Assembly: GCA_002372235.1 (NCBI GenBank) | Contig: DFJI01000036.1 | Coordinates: forward strand, 1-64,000 | DNA: 64,000 nucleotides | Direction: 5' to 3' | DNA from: Prevotella sp. UBA3675 | Lineage (GTDB): Bacteria; Bacteroidota; Bacteroidia; Bacteroidales; Bacteroidaceae | Shown: one piece after another, positions 8,771 to 18,008 of the stretch | Layout of the letters: the number at the start of each line of letters is the position of its first letter | Position numbering within the stretch: the first letter of the stretch is position 1 | Translations under genes and position numbers: made by a program | Notes under the pieces: generated by a model | Databases searched by the model: none | The model's input: the letters and a program-made list of their open reading frames with translations, nothing else | What the model was told of the DNA's origin: nothing

Positions 8771-11160
8771 TTAGAGCACCATTTAATTTCGTGCCAGTGA
8801 ACGACCAACCGTATCTGCCAGGTGTCTGGGCAACTCAGATCTCACATGATATCCCTTTCGAAGATGGGATAAGTGGCTCATTAGCACTTACAATTCAAGC
8901 AAGGACTCCTGTTTTCATCAGCGACACCGTGCATGATGACAATACTATTGTGCATGAATTTTGCAACATTGTCGACTCAAATGGAGAAAAGCACTACTTC
9001 ATACCAGGAACATCTATCAAGGGAATGATAAGAAATGTGATGGAGATTCTGTCCTTTGGGAAAATGTCGCAAGTTCAGAATCAAAGCTTTGGTATTCGTG
9101 ACTTGAGTAATGGCACGGACGGTTTGTTCTATCGCGCAAAAGTCAAGGTTGATAACGTTCATTGTGGATGGCTCAGAATGACTGATAGCGGCTACAGTGT
9201 GGATGATTGTGGCTTGCCTTGGCGTATTTCGGCAGAAGAAATCGATAGGAAATTTCACATCGGCTTGCTAAGATTCATTCAGGATGGGAAGAATTTCAAA
9301 TCTGATGCTAACAAAACTGCTTTGAAGAAATATCAGATGTTTCGTGATGCTCATTTGGATGAAGAGCAGTTAACAGACTATTTCGTAACAGATAGTGGCA
9401 ATGGAATATCTGCTGGTGGGCGTAAATTCGTATGCTTTGGTCAAGGTGGAAATATTGGAACAATCGTCTTCACAGGGCAACCTGGCGTGCGTAAGCAAAA
9501 GTATGACGAAAAGAAGAAAAAGATGATTTGGTCAGGGAAGTTCTTCGAATTTGTCTTTCCTGAAGAAGTCGAGAACGAGAACGTACCTGTTCCGGAAAAT
9601 GTATTTAAATCCTTTGAGTCGATTCATCAGAATTCTTCTGACTATGTTAATTTCCGCAAGAAGCAACTTCGTAAAGGAGAAGCAATTCCAGTTTTCTTTA
9701 TATATGATGAGAATGGTAATATAGACACGATGGGCATCTCATATATGTTCAAATTTCCTGCTTTCAATTCGGTATATAATGGCATACCTCTTCCGCTTCT
9801 TAGTCAAGAAAAGCACGATTTGTGTGAATGTATCTTTGGCTACACCGGTAAGGCCGAATCGCTGAAAGGACGTGTTTCGTTTACGGCAGCCAAACTGCAA
9901 GGTAATGCCACTTTGTGTAATACCGTCAGGTTGGCACTGGCTAAACCGCATCCTTCTTATTATCCATTGTATCTTGGTCAAGGACAAACTTGGAATTCAG
10001 AAAACGTAAGAATTGCAGGAAGAAAGCGCTATCCTGTAAGAAATGCTGATTATCTTTTGAGGAGTGAAGGTACTGACAATATGAGCAGAACCATCCAACC
10101 TTTAGATAAAGGAACAGTTTTTAAAGGTGTTATTCACTTCCACAACCTGCGACCTATCGAATTAGGCGCTCTCGTTTCCGCTATTGATTTTTGCCAGCAT
10201 GAAGAGTGTTATCACAGCATCGGACAGGGCAAACCTTTAGGTTATGGCAAAGTGAAACTGAGTGTAACAGAATATGATTTGCAATTCAATTCAGAAAGCA
10301 AGAGATGCAATTTGGATAATGCACGAGAGGCATTCACCAGTGAAATGTCAAGGAAATTCAATGGTTGGTCCAACTCTCCGCAACTATCAGAACTTTTTGC
10401 TATGGCAAGAGGCATTCCTAATGACAGAGTATCAGAATTCCAATATATGAAAATGTCGATTACGGGTGAAGACAACGAGTTCAAGCAAGGGTTGAGTGAC
10501 TATGCTAAGGGAAAACAACTGGGTTCCTTTACTCAAATTTTGTTAGGAACCGTACAAACCATTAGGCAACAATCCAATGTGTCTGTCAATGCTAAGCGCG
10601 AAGACATTGAACTAAGACTGGCCAGCGAGCAAAAAGAAAGGGAACTTGCACTGGCAAAACAGCAAGAAAGAAAGGAACAGGAGCTTGCTAAGGAAAGAGC
10701 AGAAGAACTATTGATGGAACGGAAAAAGAAGACAGAAGAGATTGCCAATCAGGCACGTGAGGCTATGATTAACAAGAACTACAAAGAGGCAATAGATCTT
10801 TTTAAGAAAGCTGCTTCATACGGAATTGACACCTTTCAAGCAATAATAGACGAATGTCAGGCGAAGATTGACGAAATGATAACGTTGCAATCTGGCATCC
10901 AGTCTTATCTGGAAACGATAAAACTGGCCTCCATCCCTGCATTTGCCAATAATATGAAGAAGCGGAATAATATCGCTCCAATTATTCCTGAAGATGCTCC
11001 TTTCATTATCAGGAAAATAACAAGCGACTGGAATATGCTGAAATCGAACGAAAGGAATAATTGGCTTGACAGAAAGAAGTGGAGTCCAATAGAGAAAGAG
11101 TTAGGTGCTGACATTACAAATACAATCTTTGAAGGTGTAAAAGCTTTTCTAACAAAATAA
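8767..11160 (+). CDS. TIGR03986-like RAMP protein with coiled-coil extension
   Basis: A 797-residue protein. The N-terminus (IRAPFNFVPVN, then ISHDIPFEDGISGSLALTIQ) matches my memory of the TIGR03986 CRISPR RAMP family. RAMP features are YFIPGTSIKGMIRN near residues 77-90 and the glycine-rich GQGKPLGYGKVKL near 486-498. After about residue 605 comes a charged coiled coil (610-660), a TPR-like helical pair with NKNYKEAIDLFKKAASYG, and a helical tail. The extension is not part of a minimal RAMP and may bind the helicase or another partner (inference). The start is supported by AAAGGAGGG at 8752-8760 and a 4-bp overlap. Confidence 0.75.
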   Translation: MIRAPFNFVPVNDQPYLPGVWATQISHDIPFEDGISGSLALTIQARTPVFISDTVHDDNTIVHEFCNIVDSNGEKHYFIPGTSIKGMIRNVMEILSFGKMSQVQNQSFGIRDLSNGTDGLFYRAKVKVDNVHCGWLRMTDSGYSVDDCGLPWRISAEEIDRKFHIGLLRFIQDGKNFKSDANKTALKKYQMFRDAHLDEEQLTDYFVTDSGNGISAGGRKFVCFGQGGNIGTIVFTGQPGVRKQKYDEKKKKMIWSGKFFEFVFPEEVENENVPVPENVFKSFESIHQNSSDYVNFRKKQLRKGEAIPVFFIYDENGNIDTMGISYMFKFPAFNSVYNGIPLPLLSQEKHDLCECIFGYTGKAESLKGRVSFTAAKLQGNATLCNTVRLALAKPHPSYYPLYLGQGQTWNSENVRIAGRKRYPVRNADYLLRSEGTDNMSRTIQPLDKGTVFKGVIHFHNLRPIELGALVSAIDFCQHEECYHSIGQGKPLGYGKVKLSVTEYDLQFNSESKRCNLDNAREAFTSEMSRKFNGWSNSPQLSELFAMARGIPNDRVSEFQYMKMSITGEDNEFKQGLSDYAKGKQLGSFTQILLGTVQTIRQQSNVSVNAKREDIELRLASEQKERELALAKQQERKEQELAKERAEELLMERKKKTEEIANQAREAMINKNYKEAIDLFKKAASYGIDTFQAIIDECQAKIDEMITLQSGIQSYLETIKLASIPAFANNMKKRNNIAPIIPEDAPFIIRKITSDWNMLKSNERNNWLDRKKWSPIEKELGADITNTIFEGVKAFLTK

Positions 11161-11166
11161 ACAAAT

Positions 11167-12546
11167 ATGCCCCGCAAAGTATTTATCTCTTTTTTAGGAA
11201 CCAACAACTATGTGCAGTGCAGATACGACATCAATGGTGTCGTGTCTGCACCGGTGCGCTTTGTGCAGGAAGCCCTGATAGAGCACCTGTGCAAAGACTG
11301 GACTGCAAAAGACAGAATCCTGATATTCTGCACCTCCAAGGAAACGACGGGTGAGAACGGGTCGAAGGAAATCAACTGGCTCGACAACGGACAATCGAAA
11401 GTGTCTGACGATTCGGAAAAGATAGGGCTGGAACATAGGTTGCGTGACTTACAGCAGCGAACGGGCTTGGCTACACCCATTGAGCAGATTGACATTGAGG
11501 CGGGCTTCTCTGAAGCTGAAATATGGAGCATCTTCGATGTCGTTTATAATAAGCTGCAACCCGATGACCAGATTTTCTTCGACGTGACCCATGCCTTCCG
11601 CTCCATCCCGCTCTTCTCTATCGTGCTCTTCAACTACTCCAGATTTATGAAGGACACACGCCTCATCACAATCATGTATGGTGCCTTTGAGAAGTTGGGG
11701 CCTGCATACAAGGTGAAGGAACTGCCTGTCGAAGAGAGGCTGGCACCTGTCATCGACCTCACCAATATCGCCCGTTTGCAGGAGTACAACCAGATTGCCA
11801 GCAGTCTGAAAGACTTCGGAAAGGTGAAACAACTGAAGGAGGCTATCACTACAGAACTGGAAACCAGTACAGATCAGGCCATCCGTGACTTGGGAAAGTC
11901 TATCGCCGAACTGGATGAATATATCGCCACCATCGACCTGAAAGAGATCAAGGCAGGCAAATTCATCTCAAAGTTCAGAAACAACTACAAGAACGTCAGG
12001 AAGAAGAAAAAACTGGTGAAGCCCATCAGTAATATTCTTGACGAGCTATATAAAGAGACTGAGGACTTTGTGGAAACGAATAGCTTCCGCAACATCGAAG
12101 TGGCCATCAACTGGACCATTAAGCACGATATGTTGATGCAGGCCTATCCTTTGGCCGAAGAGTATGTCATTCTTCGCGTATCCAGCATGTTCAGTGAACA
12201 GAGACCACGTCAGCTGACACCTAAGAAGTTTGGTGAGTTCATATCAAGTATCCTCGGTATTCCAGAACCAGACTTTCAGCAGAAGAACTGGAAGTATGAT
12301 CTGGCTGTTTTCCCGGACTTGGCAGATGAATTGTCGGAAGACTTCCTGATAAGAGAGCTTCGCCCCTTGTACGACCGCGTCAGACAGTCGCGCAACTCGT
12401 TGGCTCACGGTAATGGGGCCATCAAATATGGCGAGCTGAAGCAAGGCATCCCCGACATTATTGAGTGCATCAAGTATCTGAATGCCGAGTATGAGCTTTA
12501 TGCTTCCACCAGGTACATCATGGAGAATTGCTATGGAGCAGAGTGA
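11167..12546 (+). CDS. CARF-HEPN ribonuclease, Csx2/Csx1-like (TIGR02221)
   Basis: A 459-residue effector expected to be switched on by cyclic oligoadenylate. The N-terminal CARF domain has the family start KVFISFLGTNNY, the NWLDNG and GFSEAEIWSIF segments and the DxTHG-type motif DVTHAFR at 139-145. The C-terminal HEPN domain carries RNSLAH at 409-414 (R-x4-H), the RNase active site. Middle residues 200-330 are helical. By analogy with Csx1/Csm6 it would degrade RNA non-specifically during infection. It lies 6 bp after the RAMP gene; the next start codon lies 14 bp inside its end. Confidence 0.85.
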   Translation: MPRKVFISFLGTNNYVQCRYDINGVVSAPVRFVQEALIEHLCKDWTAKDRILIFCTSKETTGENGSKEINWLDNGQSKVSDDSEKIGLEHRLRDLQQRTGLATPIEQIDIEAGFSEAEIWSIFDVVYNKLQPDDQIFFDVTHAFRSIPLFSIVLFNYSRFMKDTRLITIMYGAFEKLGPAYKVKELPVEERLAPVIDLTNIARLQEYNQIASSLKDFGKVKQLKEAITTELETSTDQAIRDLGKSIAELDEYIATIDLKEIKAGKFISKFRNNYKNVRKKKKLVKPISNILDELYKETEDFVETNSFRNIEVAINWTIKHDMLMQAYPLAEEYVILRVSSMFSEQRPRQLTPKKFGEFISSILGIPEPDFQQKNWKYDLAVFPDLADELSEDFLIRELRPLYDRVRQSRNSLAHGNGAIKYGELKQGIPDIIECIKYLNAEYELYASTRYIMENCYGAE

Positions 12547-14005
12547 TATTTCGAAGATTAAGCTGACCACCAGCCAGGAGAATGTGTTGAAGCAGATTCT
12601 TCTCTTTGTTAATGAGTCCAATGACAGAATATTCATTCTGAAAGGCTATGCCGGTACGGGCAAGACCACGCTGATGCGCTATCTCATCAAGTCGCTGGCT
12701 GATAAAGGTAAGCATTATCGTCTGCTGGCCTCTACCGGTCGTGCGGCCAAGGTGCTTGCCAACCTGTCGGAAGCCAATGGGCAGACATCCACCATCCATT
12801 CGATGGTCTATTCCTTCAACGGCCTCAACAAAGAGTTCGGAGAGAAAGAGGAACCTAAGGTCGATAAGGACGGCCAGCTGTTTCTGGTGTTCGAGCCTTC
12901 CAAGCTGGATGAGAAAGCCAGTCCCGAAACCGTCTATATCATCGACGAGGCATCGATGGTGTCCGACGTAGCCACGAAAGATGTGACTCAGGCCAAGTTT
13001 GGCGATGGTCGCCTTTTGAAGGAACTGTTGGAGTACGACCCCCGTCCAGGCAGCAAGTTTGTGTTCGTAGGCGATCCCTGTCAGCTGCCTCCTATTGAGC
13101 AATACTACTCGCCCGCGCTGATGAAAGACTATTTCAGCAGAGAGTTTTCAATGAACGCCCAGGAAGCCCAGCTTACCGAGATTATGCGTCAGAAGGGCGT
13201 CTGTGGCATTGTTGATGCTTCCAAGCAGATTCGCCGTCTCTATAACGCGGCCCCCGAAAGCAGCCAGATGTATGGCTCGCAGAAACTCTGGGGATTCCTG
13301 CCCTTCCGTCGGTACAAGGACATCCTGCTTCACCCCAACCTGGAGTCGATGCTCAACGACTATGTGGCAAAGGTGCAGGCGTCGGGGTTGAACAGTGCCG
13401 TCTGCATCTGCCGAAGCAACAAGGCTTGCAGTCAGTTGTCGGCTATGATTCGCCAGAAGCTGGGCTACACCGACAGCCGCATTCAGAAGGGCGACCTACT
13501 GATGGTCATTCAGAACAATATGCCCACAGGACTGATGAACGGCGATATGGTCACCGTAGAGGAAATTGCCCCGCAGACGGTGACGAGGGCTCGGCTCACC
13601 TTCCGTCAGGTGAAGGTGAAGGAGCTGTTTACAGGTCATACCTATACAACCCTGCTGATAGAGGAAATTGCCTATCAGGGACGCCTGAATCTTGACAACA
13701 GTCAACAGCAAGCCCTCTTTGTTGACTTCATCCTTCGAATGCAGGAGAAGGGCGTCACCCAGAAGCAGAACAAGGCTTTCTATGATGCCATGTTCCGAGA
13801 TCCCTACCTCAATGCACTACGTTGCGTGTTTGGATATGCCATCACCTGCCACAAGTCGCAGGGCGGTGAATGGGAAGATGTCTATGTACACGTGCCACGC
13901 AACATCACGCTCAACCCCACGAAGGAGACTTACCAGTGGGTATATACCTCGATGACCCGTGCAAGGAATACGCTGCACATGATCGACGATTTCTATATAA
14001 AATAA
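12533..14005 (+). CDS. RecD/Pif1-like SF1B DNA helicase
   Basis: A 490-residue ATP-dependent helicase. It shows Walker A GYAGTGKT at 38-45, a TGRAAKVL motif Ia, DEAS at 138-141 (Walker B), VFVGDPCQLPPIE (motif III), and near the end the UvrD_C_2-type motif ITCHKSQGGEWEDVYV followed by YTSMTRAR. This is the arrangement of RecD2/TraI-type 5'-3' helicases. The longer frame starts at 12482, but ATG 12533 (MEQSDISK) gives a normal 14-bp overlap with the CARF gene stop. A helicase between two CARF effectors in one operon is unusual; it could be a real effector or repair partner or a passenger. Confidence 0.8.
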   Translation: MEQSDISKIKLTTSQENVLKQILLFVNESNDRIFILKGYAGTGKTTLMRYLIKSLADKGKHYRLLASTGRAAKVLANLSEANGQTSTIHSMVYSFNGLNKEFGEKEEPKVDKDGQLFLVFEPSKLDEKASPETVYIIDEASMVSDVATKDVTQAKFGDGRLLKELLEYDPRPGSKFVFVGDPCQLPPIEQYYSPALMKDYFSREFSMNAQEAQLTEIMRQKGVCGIVDASKQIRRLYNAAPESSQMYGSQKLWGFLPFRRYKDILLHPNLESMLNDYVAKVQASGLNSAVCICRSNKACSQLSAMIRQKLGYTDSRIQKGDLLMVIQNNMPTGLMNGDMVTVEEIAPQTVTRARLTFRQVKVKELFTGHTYTTLLIEEIAYQGRLNLDNSQQQALFVDFILRMQEKGVTQKQNKAFYDAMFRDPYLNALRCVFGYAITCHKSQGGEWEDVYVHVPRNITLNPTKETYQWVYTSMTRARNTLHMIDDFYIK

Positions 14006-14015
14006 AAACGGTACT

Positions 14016-15542
14016 ATGTTTATCAACTTGACTAATCATCCGTCCTCAGGATGGAGCGAGGAGCAACGTAAGGCTGCCGAGAGCTATGGCGAGATTCAGG
14101 ACATTCCCTTCCCACTCGTCGATGAGAATGCTTCTGAAGCAGAACTTCTGCGTCTGGCAGACAAATACTTTGCGCAGATTCTAAGTTTGGGAAACCCTGA
14201 GGACCTGACCGTCCATATTATGGGCGAGCATACTTTCTGCTACGCCCTCATCTCAAAACTGCAGCAGGAGGGCATTCGCTGTGTGGCATCTTGTACCGAG
14301 CACGATACCTTTATCAACGAGAAAGGCCAGAAAGTGTCCACTTTCCATTTTGCACGGTTCCGTGAATATGTCCCCCCGAAGGCATCGCGCAGGTGGATAA
14401 GATTCAAGGAACGTGCCGCCTCGCTGTTGGCCTATCCCTTCAGGCGTAAAGGCTTTTATTGCTGGATGGCGTTACTGGCCATCTGGCTATGCGAGACCAG
14501 CATTGTGGTTTTCTTGCAGACAAACTGTTCTGCGGCTGTGATGATGGGAGGCATTATGGCCAGTCTGATGATTATTCTCTATCCTATATCAAGAGTTGCA
14601 GGACTGAGATTCAGCATACGCAGTACTATCGTGAGCAAGCTGCTGGCCAATACTATCGCGCCCACTACCTTAGGCACGCTCTATTTGCTTACCTTTGTCA
14701 TACACATTGGCTGGGCTACCAATGCGGTTCTTGGACTCTATACCGAACATGATGCGAAGCTCTTCGGCATTTTGGTTTCATCGGGTGTCTGCCTCATTGG
14801 ACTGCTGGCTGTCATCTTCTATTTCCCAGATGGCCGTCAAGTAAAGGACGACCATCCTGAACAGGTGTTCATATCTGGCATTTCAGCTATTAACATCAAG
14901 CAAGATAATTGGCCAAAGGATTACAACGGATTGAATCTTATTCCCCTCGTCCGCATTTTCCAGCTGTTGCGAGACGATGCCACAAAATCCCGATTGGTCA
15001 TTCTCCATACCGATGCATTCAAGGACAACGATTCCTACTATGCCACGCTGAAGCACATCATGGGGTTGGTAGAGCCTTCGGCCATTCCTGCCATTGAGAA
15101 TCGCAAAACCACAGAGGAGAAACTGAAGGTCTTGATTCGGGAAATTGCAAAACGGGAGTTTATGGGGGATGACCATAAGATAAGGTTGATTGAGGAAATG
15201 GAGATAGAGTTTACCAGGTCTTGCAGTTATTTTGAGAACTTTGAAATAGCATATAGCATTCTTGAAAGTAGGGTTAGGGAACTGGACGATGAACAGCACC
15301 AGCTTTACTTCAACCTGACCCCAGGTACTGGCATTATCGGGTCGCTCATCACATTGATGGCTATCGACGGTGATCGCGAACTTTACTATTATAGTCAGAA
15401 GCCTATGCCTGCCGAGCTCAAGACAGAGGAAGAGAAAAGGGCATTCAGAAGTGAGCTGCTTCTGCCTGTAGAAAAGAGCAAAGTACCCCTTCAGGCTCTT
15501 CTCTCTCAGGCATTGGAGACCATGCAGTACAACAACAAGTAG
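14016..15542 (+). CDS. Csx20-like / four-TM / CARF-like membrane protein
   Basis: A 508-residue protein with three parts. Residues 1-120 (TNHPSSGWSEEQRKAAESYG ... IMGEHTFCY ... FHFARFREY) resemble the Csx20/Csx16 group, in which ring nucleases that cut cyclic oligoadenylate are known. Residues about 147-270 hold four hydrophobic helices (147-168, 172-197, 209-238, 249-270). Residues 280-508 contain VFISGISAI, RLVILHTDAF and YFNLTPGTGIIGS (431-443), which fit a CARF-like domain. I infer a membrane effector gated by the CARF domain, with signal removal built in. It is the last gene of the operon, 10 bp after the helicase. Domain names are from motif memory only. Confidence 0.6.
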   Translation: MFINLTNHPSSGWSEEQRKAAESYGEIQDIPFPLVDENASEAELLRLADKYFAQILSLGNPEDLTVHIMGEHTFCYALISKLQQEGIRCVASCTEHDTFINEKGQKVSTFHFARFREYVPPKASRRWIRFKERAASLLAYPFRRKGFYCWMALLAIWLCETSIVVFLQTNCSAAVMMGGIMASLMIILYPISRVAGLRFSIRSTIVSKLLANTIAPTTLGTLYLLTFVIHIGWATNAVLGLYTEHDAKLFGILVSSGVCLIGLLAVIFYFPDGRQVKDDHPEQVFISGISAINIKQDNWPKDYNGLNLIPLVRIFQLLRDDATKSRLVILHTDAFKDNDSYYATLKHIMGLVEPSAIPAIENRKTTEEKLKVLIREIAKREFMGDDHKIRLIEEMEIEFTRSCSYFENFEIAYSILESRVRELDDEQHQLYFNLTPGTGIIGSLITLMAIDGDRELYYYSQKPMPAELKTEEEKRAFRSELLLPVEKSKVPLQALLSQALETMQYNNK

Positions 15543-15589
15543 CCCGTGCTACACATCTGTCAACTGTTGCCATATTTTCTTCGTTGGCA

Positions 15590-15950
15590 GCGTTCTTTGA
15601 CTTATTGATACCCAAGGACAGAGGTAAAACATTTGCGAAATATTTCTACCTGTACGGTTGAAAGAAATACGTATATAAGTTGAAAGAAATTACCATAATA
15701 TCCATAATTTTTATTCAAAAGAGTTTATGAGGACATAAAAATTATGATAATTATGCAAATTTCTTTCCAATAATTAGCACATTTAATCAGTGGGCTATGC
15801 AGCCTGGAGCGCTCAAAACCCCAATATTTGACATTGAAAAATGTGGGCATTTGCGAAAAAATGGGCTATGTCCCTATAAGTGGCTGAGAACAAGGATATA
15901 AGAAGGACAAGGGGAATAAGCAGCTTCTCAAATCATTAGATTACAGGATT
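15590..15950 (+). promoter_or_regulatory. CRISPR leader, copy 2
   Basis: This 361-bp stretch repeats 388-750 almost base for base (CGTTCTTTGACTTATTGA at the left, CTCAAATCATTAGATTACAG at the right) and, like it, ends at a CRISPR repeat. It begins 47 bp after the last gene of the type III operon. It also contains the inverted-repeat element. It may still drive transcription of the mini-array. Confidence 0.8.
15682..15767. repeat. Dispersed inverted-repeat element, copy 2
   Basis: Same arms as at 480-566, with one T fewer in the middle. It was copied as part of the duplicated leader. Confidence 0.7.
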
Positions 15951-16045
15951 GTTCTTTCTTCATTCCATTAGAACAAGGATTAAAATTCCATCTCGTGGAG
16001 CATGTCGTGGTCATTGAACTATTCCATTAGAACAAGGATATGCTA
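15951..16045 (+). CRISPR. Remnant mini-array: one repeat and one half repeat
   Basis: Bases 15951-15986 match the array repeat except for the last base (T for C). After about 23 bp comes ATTCCATTAGAACAAGGAT (16021-16039), identical to repeat bases 12-30, with both its ends changed (16010-16020 and 16040-16045). So this is a leader with one near-intact repeat, a shortened spacer and a decayed terminal repeat: a collapsed or never-expanded array next to a full leader. Confidence 0.8.
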
Positions 16046-16140
16046 TAACTATACCCATTTGGATATGAAAAATCGCTTTCACTTCATGCAATGAGGACGA
16101 ATATTTCAGTAAAAAATATGGCTGTTAAGAAAAAATGTAT

Positions 16141-16148
16141 TATCTTTG
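16141..16148 (+). promoter_or_regulatory. -7 element of the kinase-AAA gene
   Basis: TATCTTTG fits TAnnTTTG and lies 32 bp before the ATG at 16181. In the duplicated flank near the main array the same spot reads CATCTTCG, so that copy has probably lost promoter function. Confidence 0.5.
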
Positions 16149-16180
16149 TAGCGATTTAACAACCTATAAATATAGATGCT

Positions 16181-17977
16181 ATGTCTGTACTAACCAATAA
16201 TCAACATATCGGTAAATATGAGGTGAAACGCCTGATAAAGGAAAGTCTCTATTGCGAGACGTATCGCGTGGAGGATGAAAACGAGAATCCCTTCTTCTTG
16301 AAAATCTTCGTGCTGAAGAATACACCTGAAAAGATGATTGACGAAGATGGATGGCTGCGCTATATTAATCTCTCAAAGCAGATCGTTCATAAGAATGTCA
16401 TCACGTTCGTGGAGTGCGGAACTTACGAATGTGAAGAGTATGGCAAATGTCAGTATGTTGTCACTAACTACTTTGATGGAGAGCTATTAGCGGATAAGTT
16501 GCAGCGTGAAGGAAGCCTGCCCGTTGATGAGGCTGTGATCATTCTGAAGGATGTGCTTGCAGGGCTGAAGTATATGCATGAGCGCAATATCTTCCACAAC
16601 GACATCACACCGAGAAACGTCATGCTGTCTGAGAAGACAGGCGGCACTGCAGAACTGATTGACATGAGCCACATCTCCAATGGGGTAGGAGGCTCCCCTC
16701 GTTTTGATACGTCTGATCTGGACGAACGGTATCAGGCGAATACCACATTCGTTGGCATTTACAACAGCAGTACTGACTTGTTCTCTGCCGTGGCACTTTT
16801 CTATGCGATGATTTCGAATCGCGCGCCTTGGGATGTGTCTATTCCCGACGGAGCCCAAAGAAAAGAGCGTATCAAGGTTGTGAAGGAGACAAGGAAGAGC
16901 CAGTTGAATCTGGATGACCTGAAGGTGAGTGATGGTTATAAGAGAATTCTCATGAAGGGGCTTGGTACCAATGGAACCTGTCAATACTCTGATGTGGATG
17001 AGTTGTTGATGGACTTGCAGAACCCCGATGAGGTGGAAGAAAGAAAACAGCCAGAGAATCCTGTCTGGCAGCGCCCTGAACAACGCGGCGGTGCTATGGA
17101 TGACGAGAAGGCTGCTACGGAGGCAAAAGTGGAAGTTCAGAAAGGAAAGGGGCACGGCTTTAAGGATATAGCAGGTATGGATCAGCTGAAACAGATGCTC
17201 ACGCAAAAAGTCATCTTTATTTTGAAGGACAAGGAGAAAGCTGCGAAATACAGACTGCTGCCGCCAAATGGTATGCTGTTCTACGGTCCTCCTGGATGTG
17301 GTAAAAGTTTTTTTGCAGAAAAATTCGCGGAGGAAACGGGCTTTAACTTCATGCTGGTGAAAGCGAGTGACTTGGGCAGTATCTATGTGCATGGTTCGCA
17401 GGGAAAAATTGCCGACCTCTTTAAGAAAGCAGAGGAGAGCAAGCCTACAATCATCTGTTTCGACGAGTTCGATGCCTTCGTCCCCAATCGCTCAAATACG
17501 GGGGCGGAGCATCAGGCAGGTGAGGTAAATGAGTTCCTCAGTCAGCTGAACAACTGCGCCCAGCGAGGCATCTTTGTCATTGCCACCAGCAATCGGCCCG
17601 ACATGATAGACCCAGCAGTGCTCAGGACAGGACGCATAGACAAGCTGGTGTATGTGCCTATGCCCGACAAGGAAGCGCGTCGCGAAATGTTCAAACTGCA
17701 CCTGAGTGGCCGTCCGTGTGAGGGCATCGATGAGGAACGGCTGGCTGAGTTGACCGATGGCTATATTGCCAGCGACATAGCTTATATCGTGAACGATGCT
17801 GCAATGGGAGCGGCCTTTAGCGACCAGCCCATCTCACAGAAGTTGTTGGAGGAAACCATCAGCAGCATCCATCCGTCGGTAAGCAAGGATGTGCTCAGTA
17901 CTTATGAGAACCTCCGCCAAAAGATGGAAGATACCGAGAATAGGAACAGACGACCTAAAATCGGATTTATTCAATAA
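16181..17977 (+). CDS. Protein kinase-AAA+ ATPase fusion
   Basis: A 598-residue protein with a Hanks-type kinase domain (about 10-280) and an FtsH/Cdc48-like AAA+ domain (about 325-560). Kinase features: Lys41 in FLKIF, catalytic loop HNDITPRNVML (HND for HRD, 139-141) and DMS for DFG (161-163). The glycine-rich loop is poorly conserved, so activity is uncertain. AAA features: GPPGCGKS at 369-376, CFDEFDAF with D428/E429, ATSNRPDMIDPAVLRTGR. The AAA part would remodel a protein partner under control of the kinase part (inference). No transmembrane segment or protease domain is seen. A small YbjN-like gene follows after 31 bp. The start region is duplicated near 2612. Confidence 0.85.
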   Translation: MSVLTNNQHIGKYEVKRLIKESLYCETYRVEDENENPFFLKIFVLKNTPEKMIDEDGWLRYINLSKQIVHKNVITFVECGTYECEEYGKCQYVVTNYFDGELLADKLQREGSLPVDEAVIILKDVLAGLKYMHERNIFHNDITPRNVMLSEKTGGTAELIDMSHISNGVGGSPRFDTSDLDERYQANTTFVGIYNSSTDLFSAVALFYAMISNRAPWDVSIPDGAQRKERIKVVKETRKSQLNLDDLKVSDGYKRILMKGLGTNGTCQYSDVDELLMDLQNPDEVEERKQPENPVWQRPEQRGGAMDDEKAATEAKVEVQKGKGHGFKDIAGMDQLKQMLTQKVIFILKDKEKAAKYRLLPPNGMLFYGPPGCGKSFFAEKFAEETGFNFMLVKASDLGSIYVHGSQGKIADLFKKAEESKPTIICFDEFDAFVPNRSNTGAEHQAGEVNEFLSQLNNCAQRGIFVIATSNRPDMIDPAVLRTGRIDKLVYVPMPDKEARREMFKLHLSGRPCEGIDEERLAELTDGYIASDIAYIVNDAAMGAAFSDQPISQKLLEETISSIHPSVSKDVLSTYENLRQKMEDTENRNRRPKIGFIQ

Positions 17978-18008
17978 CATTATTATTAATAACTAAAAAC
18001 CAGAGATT

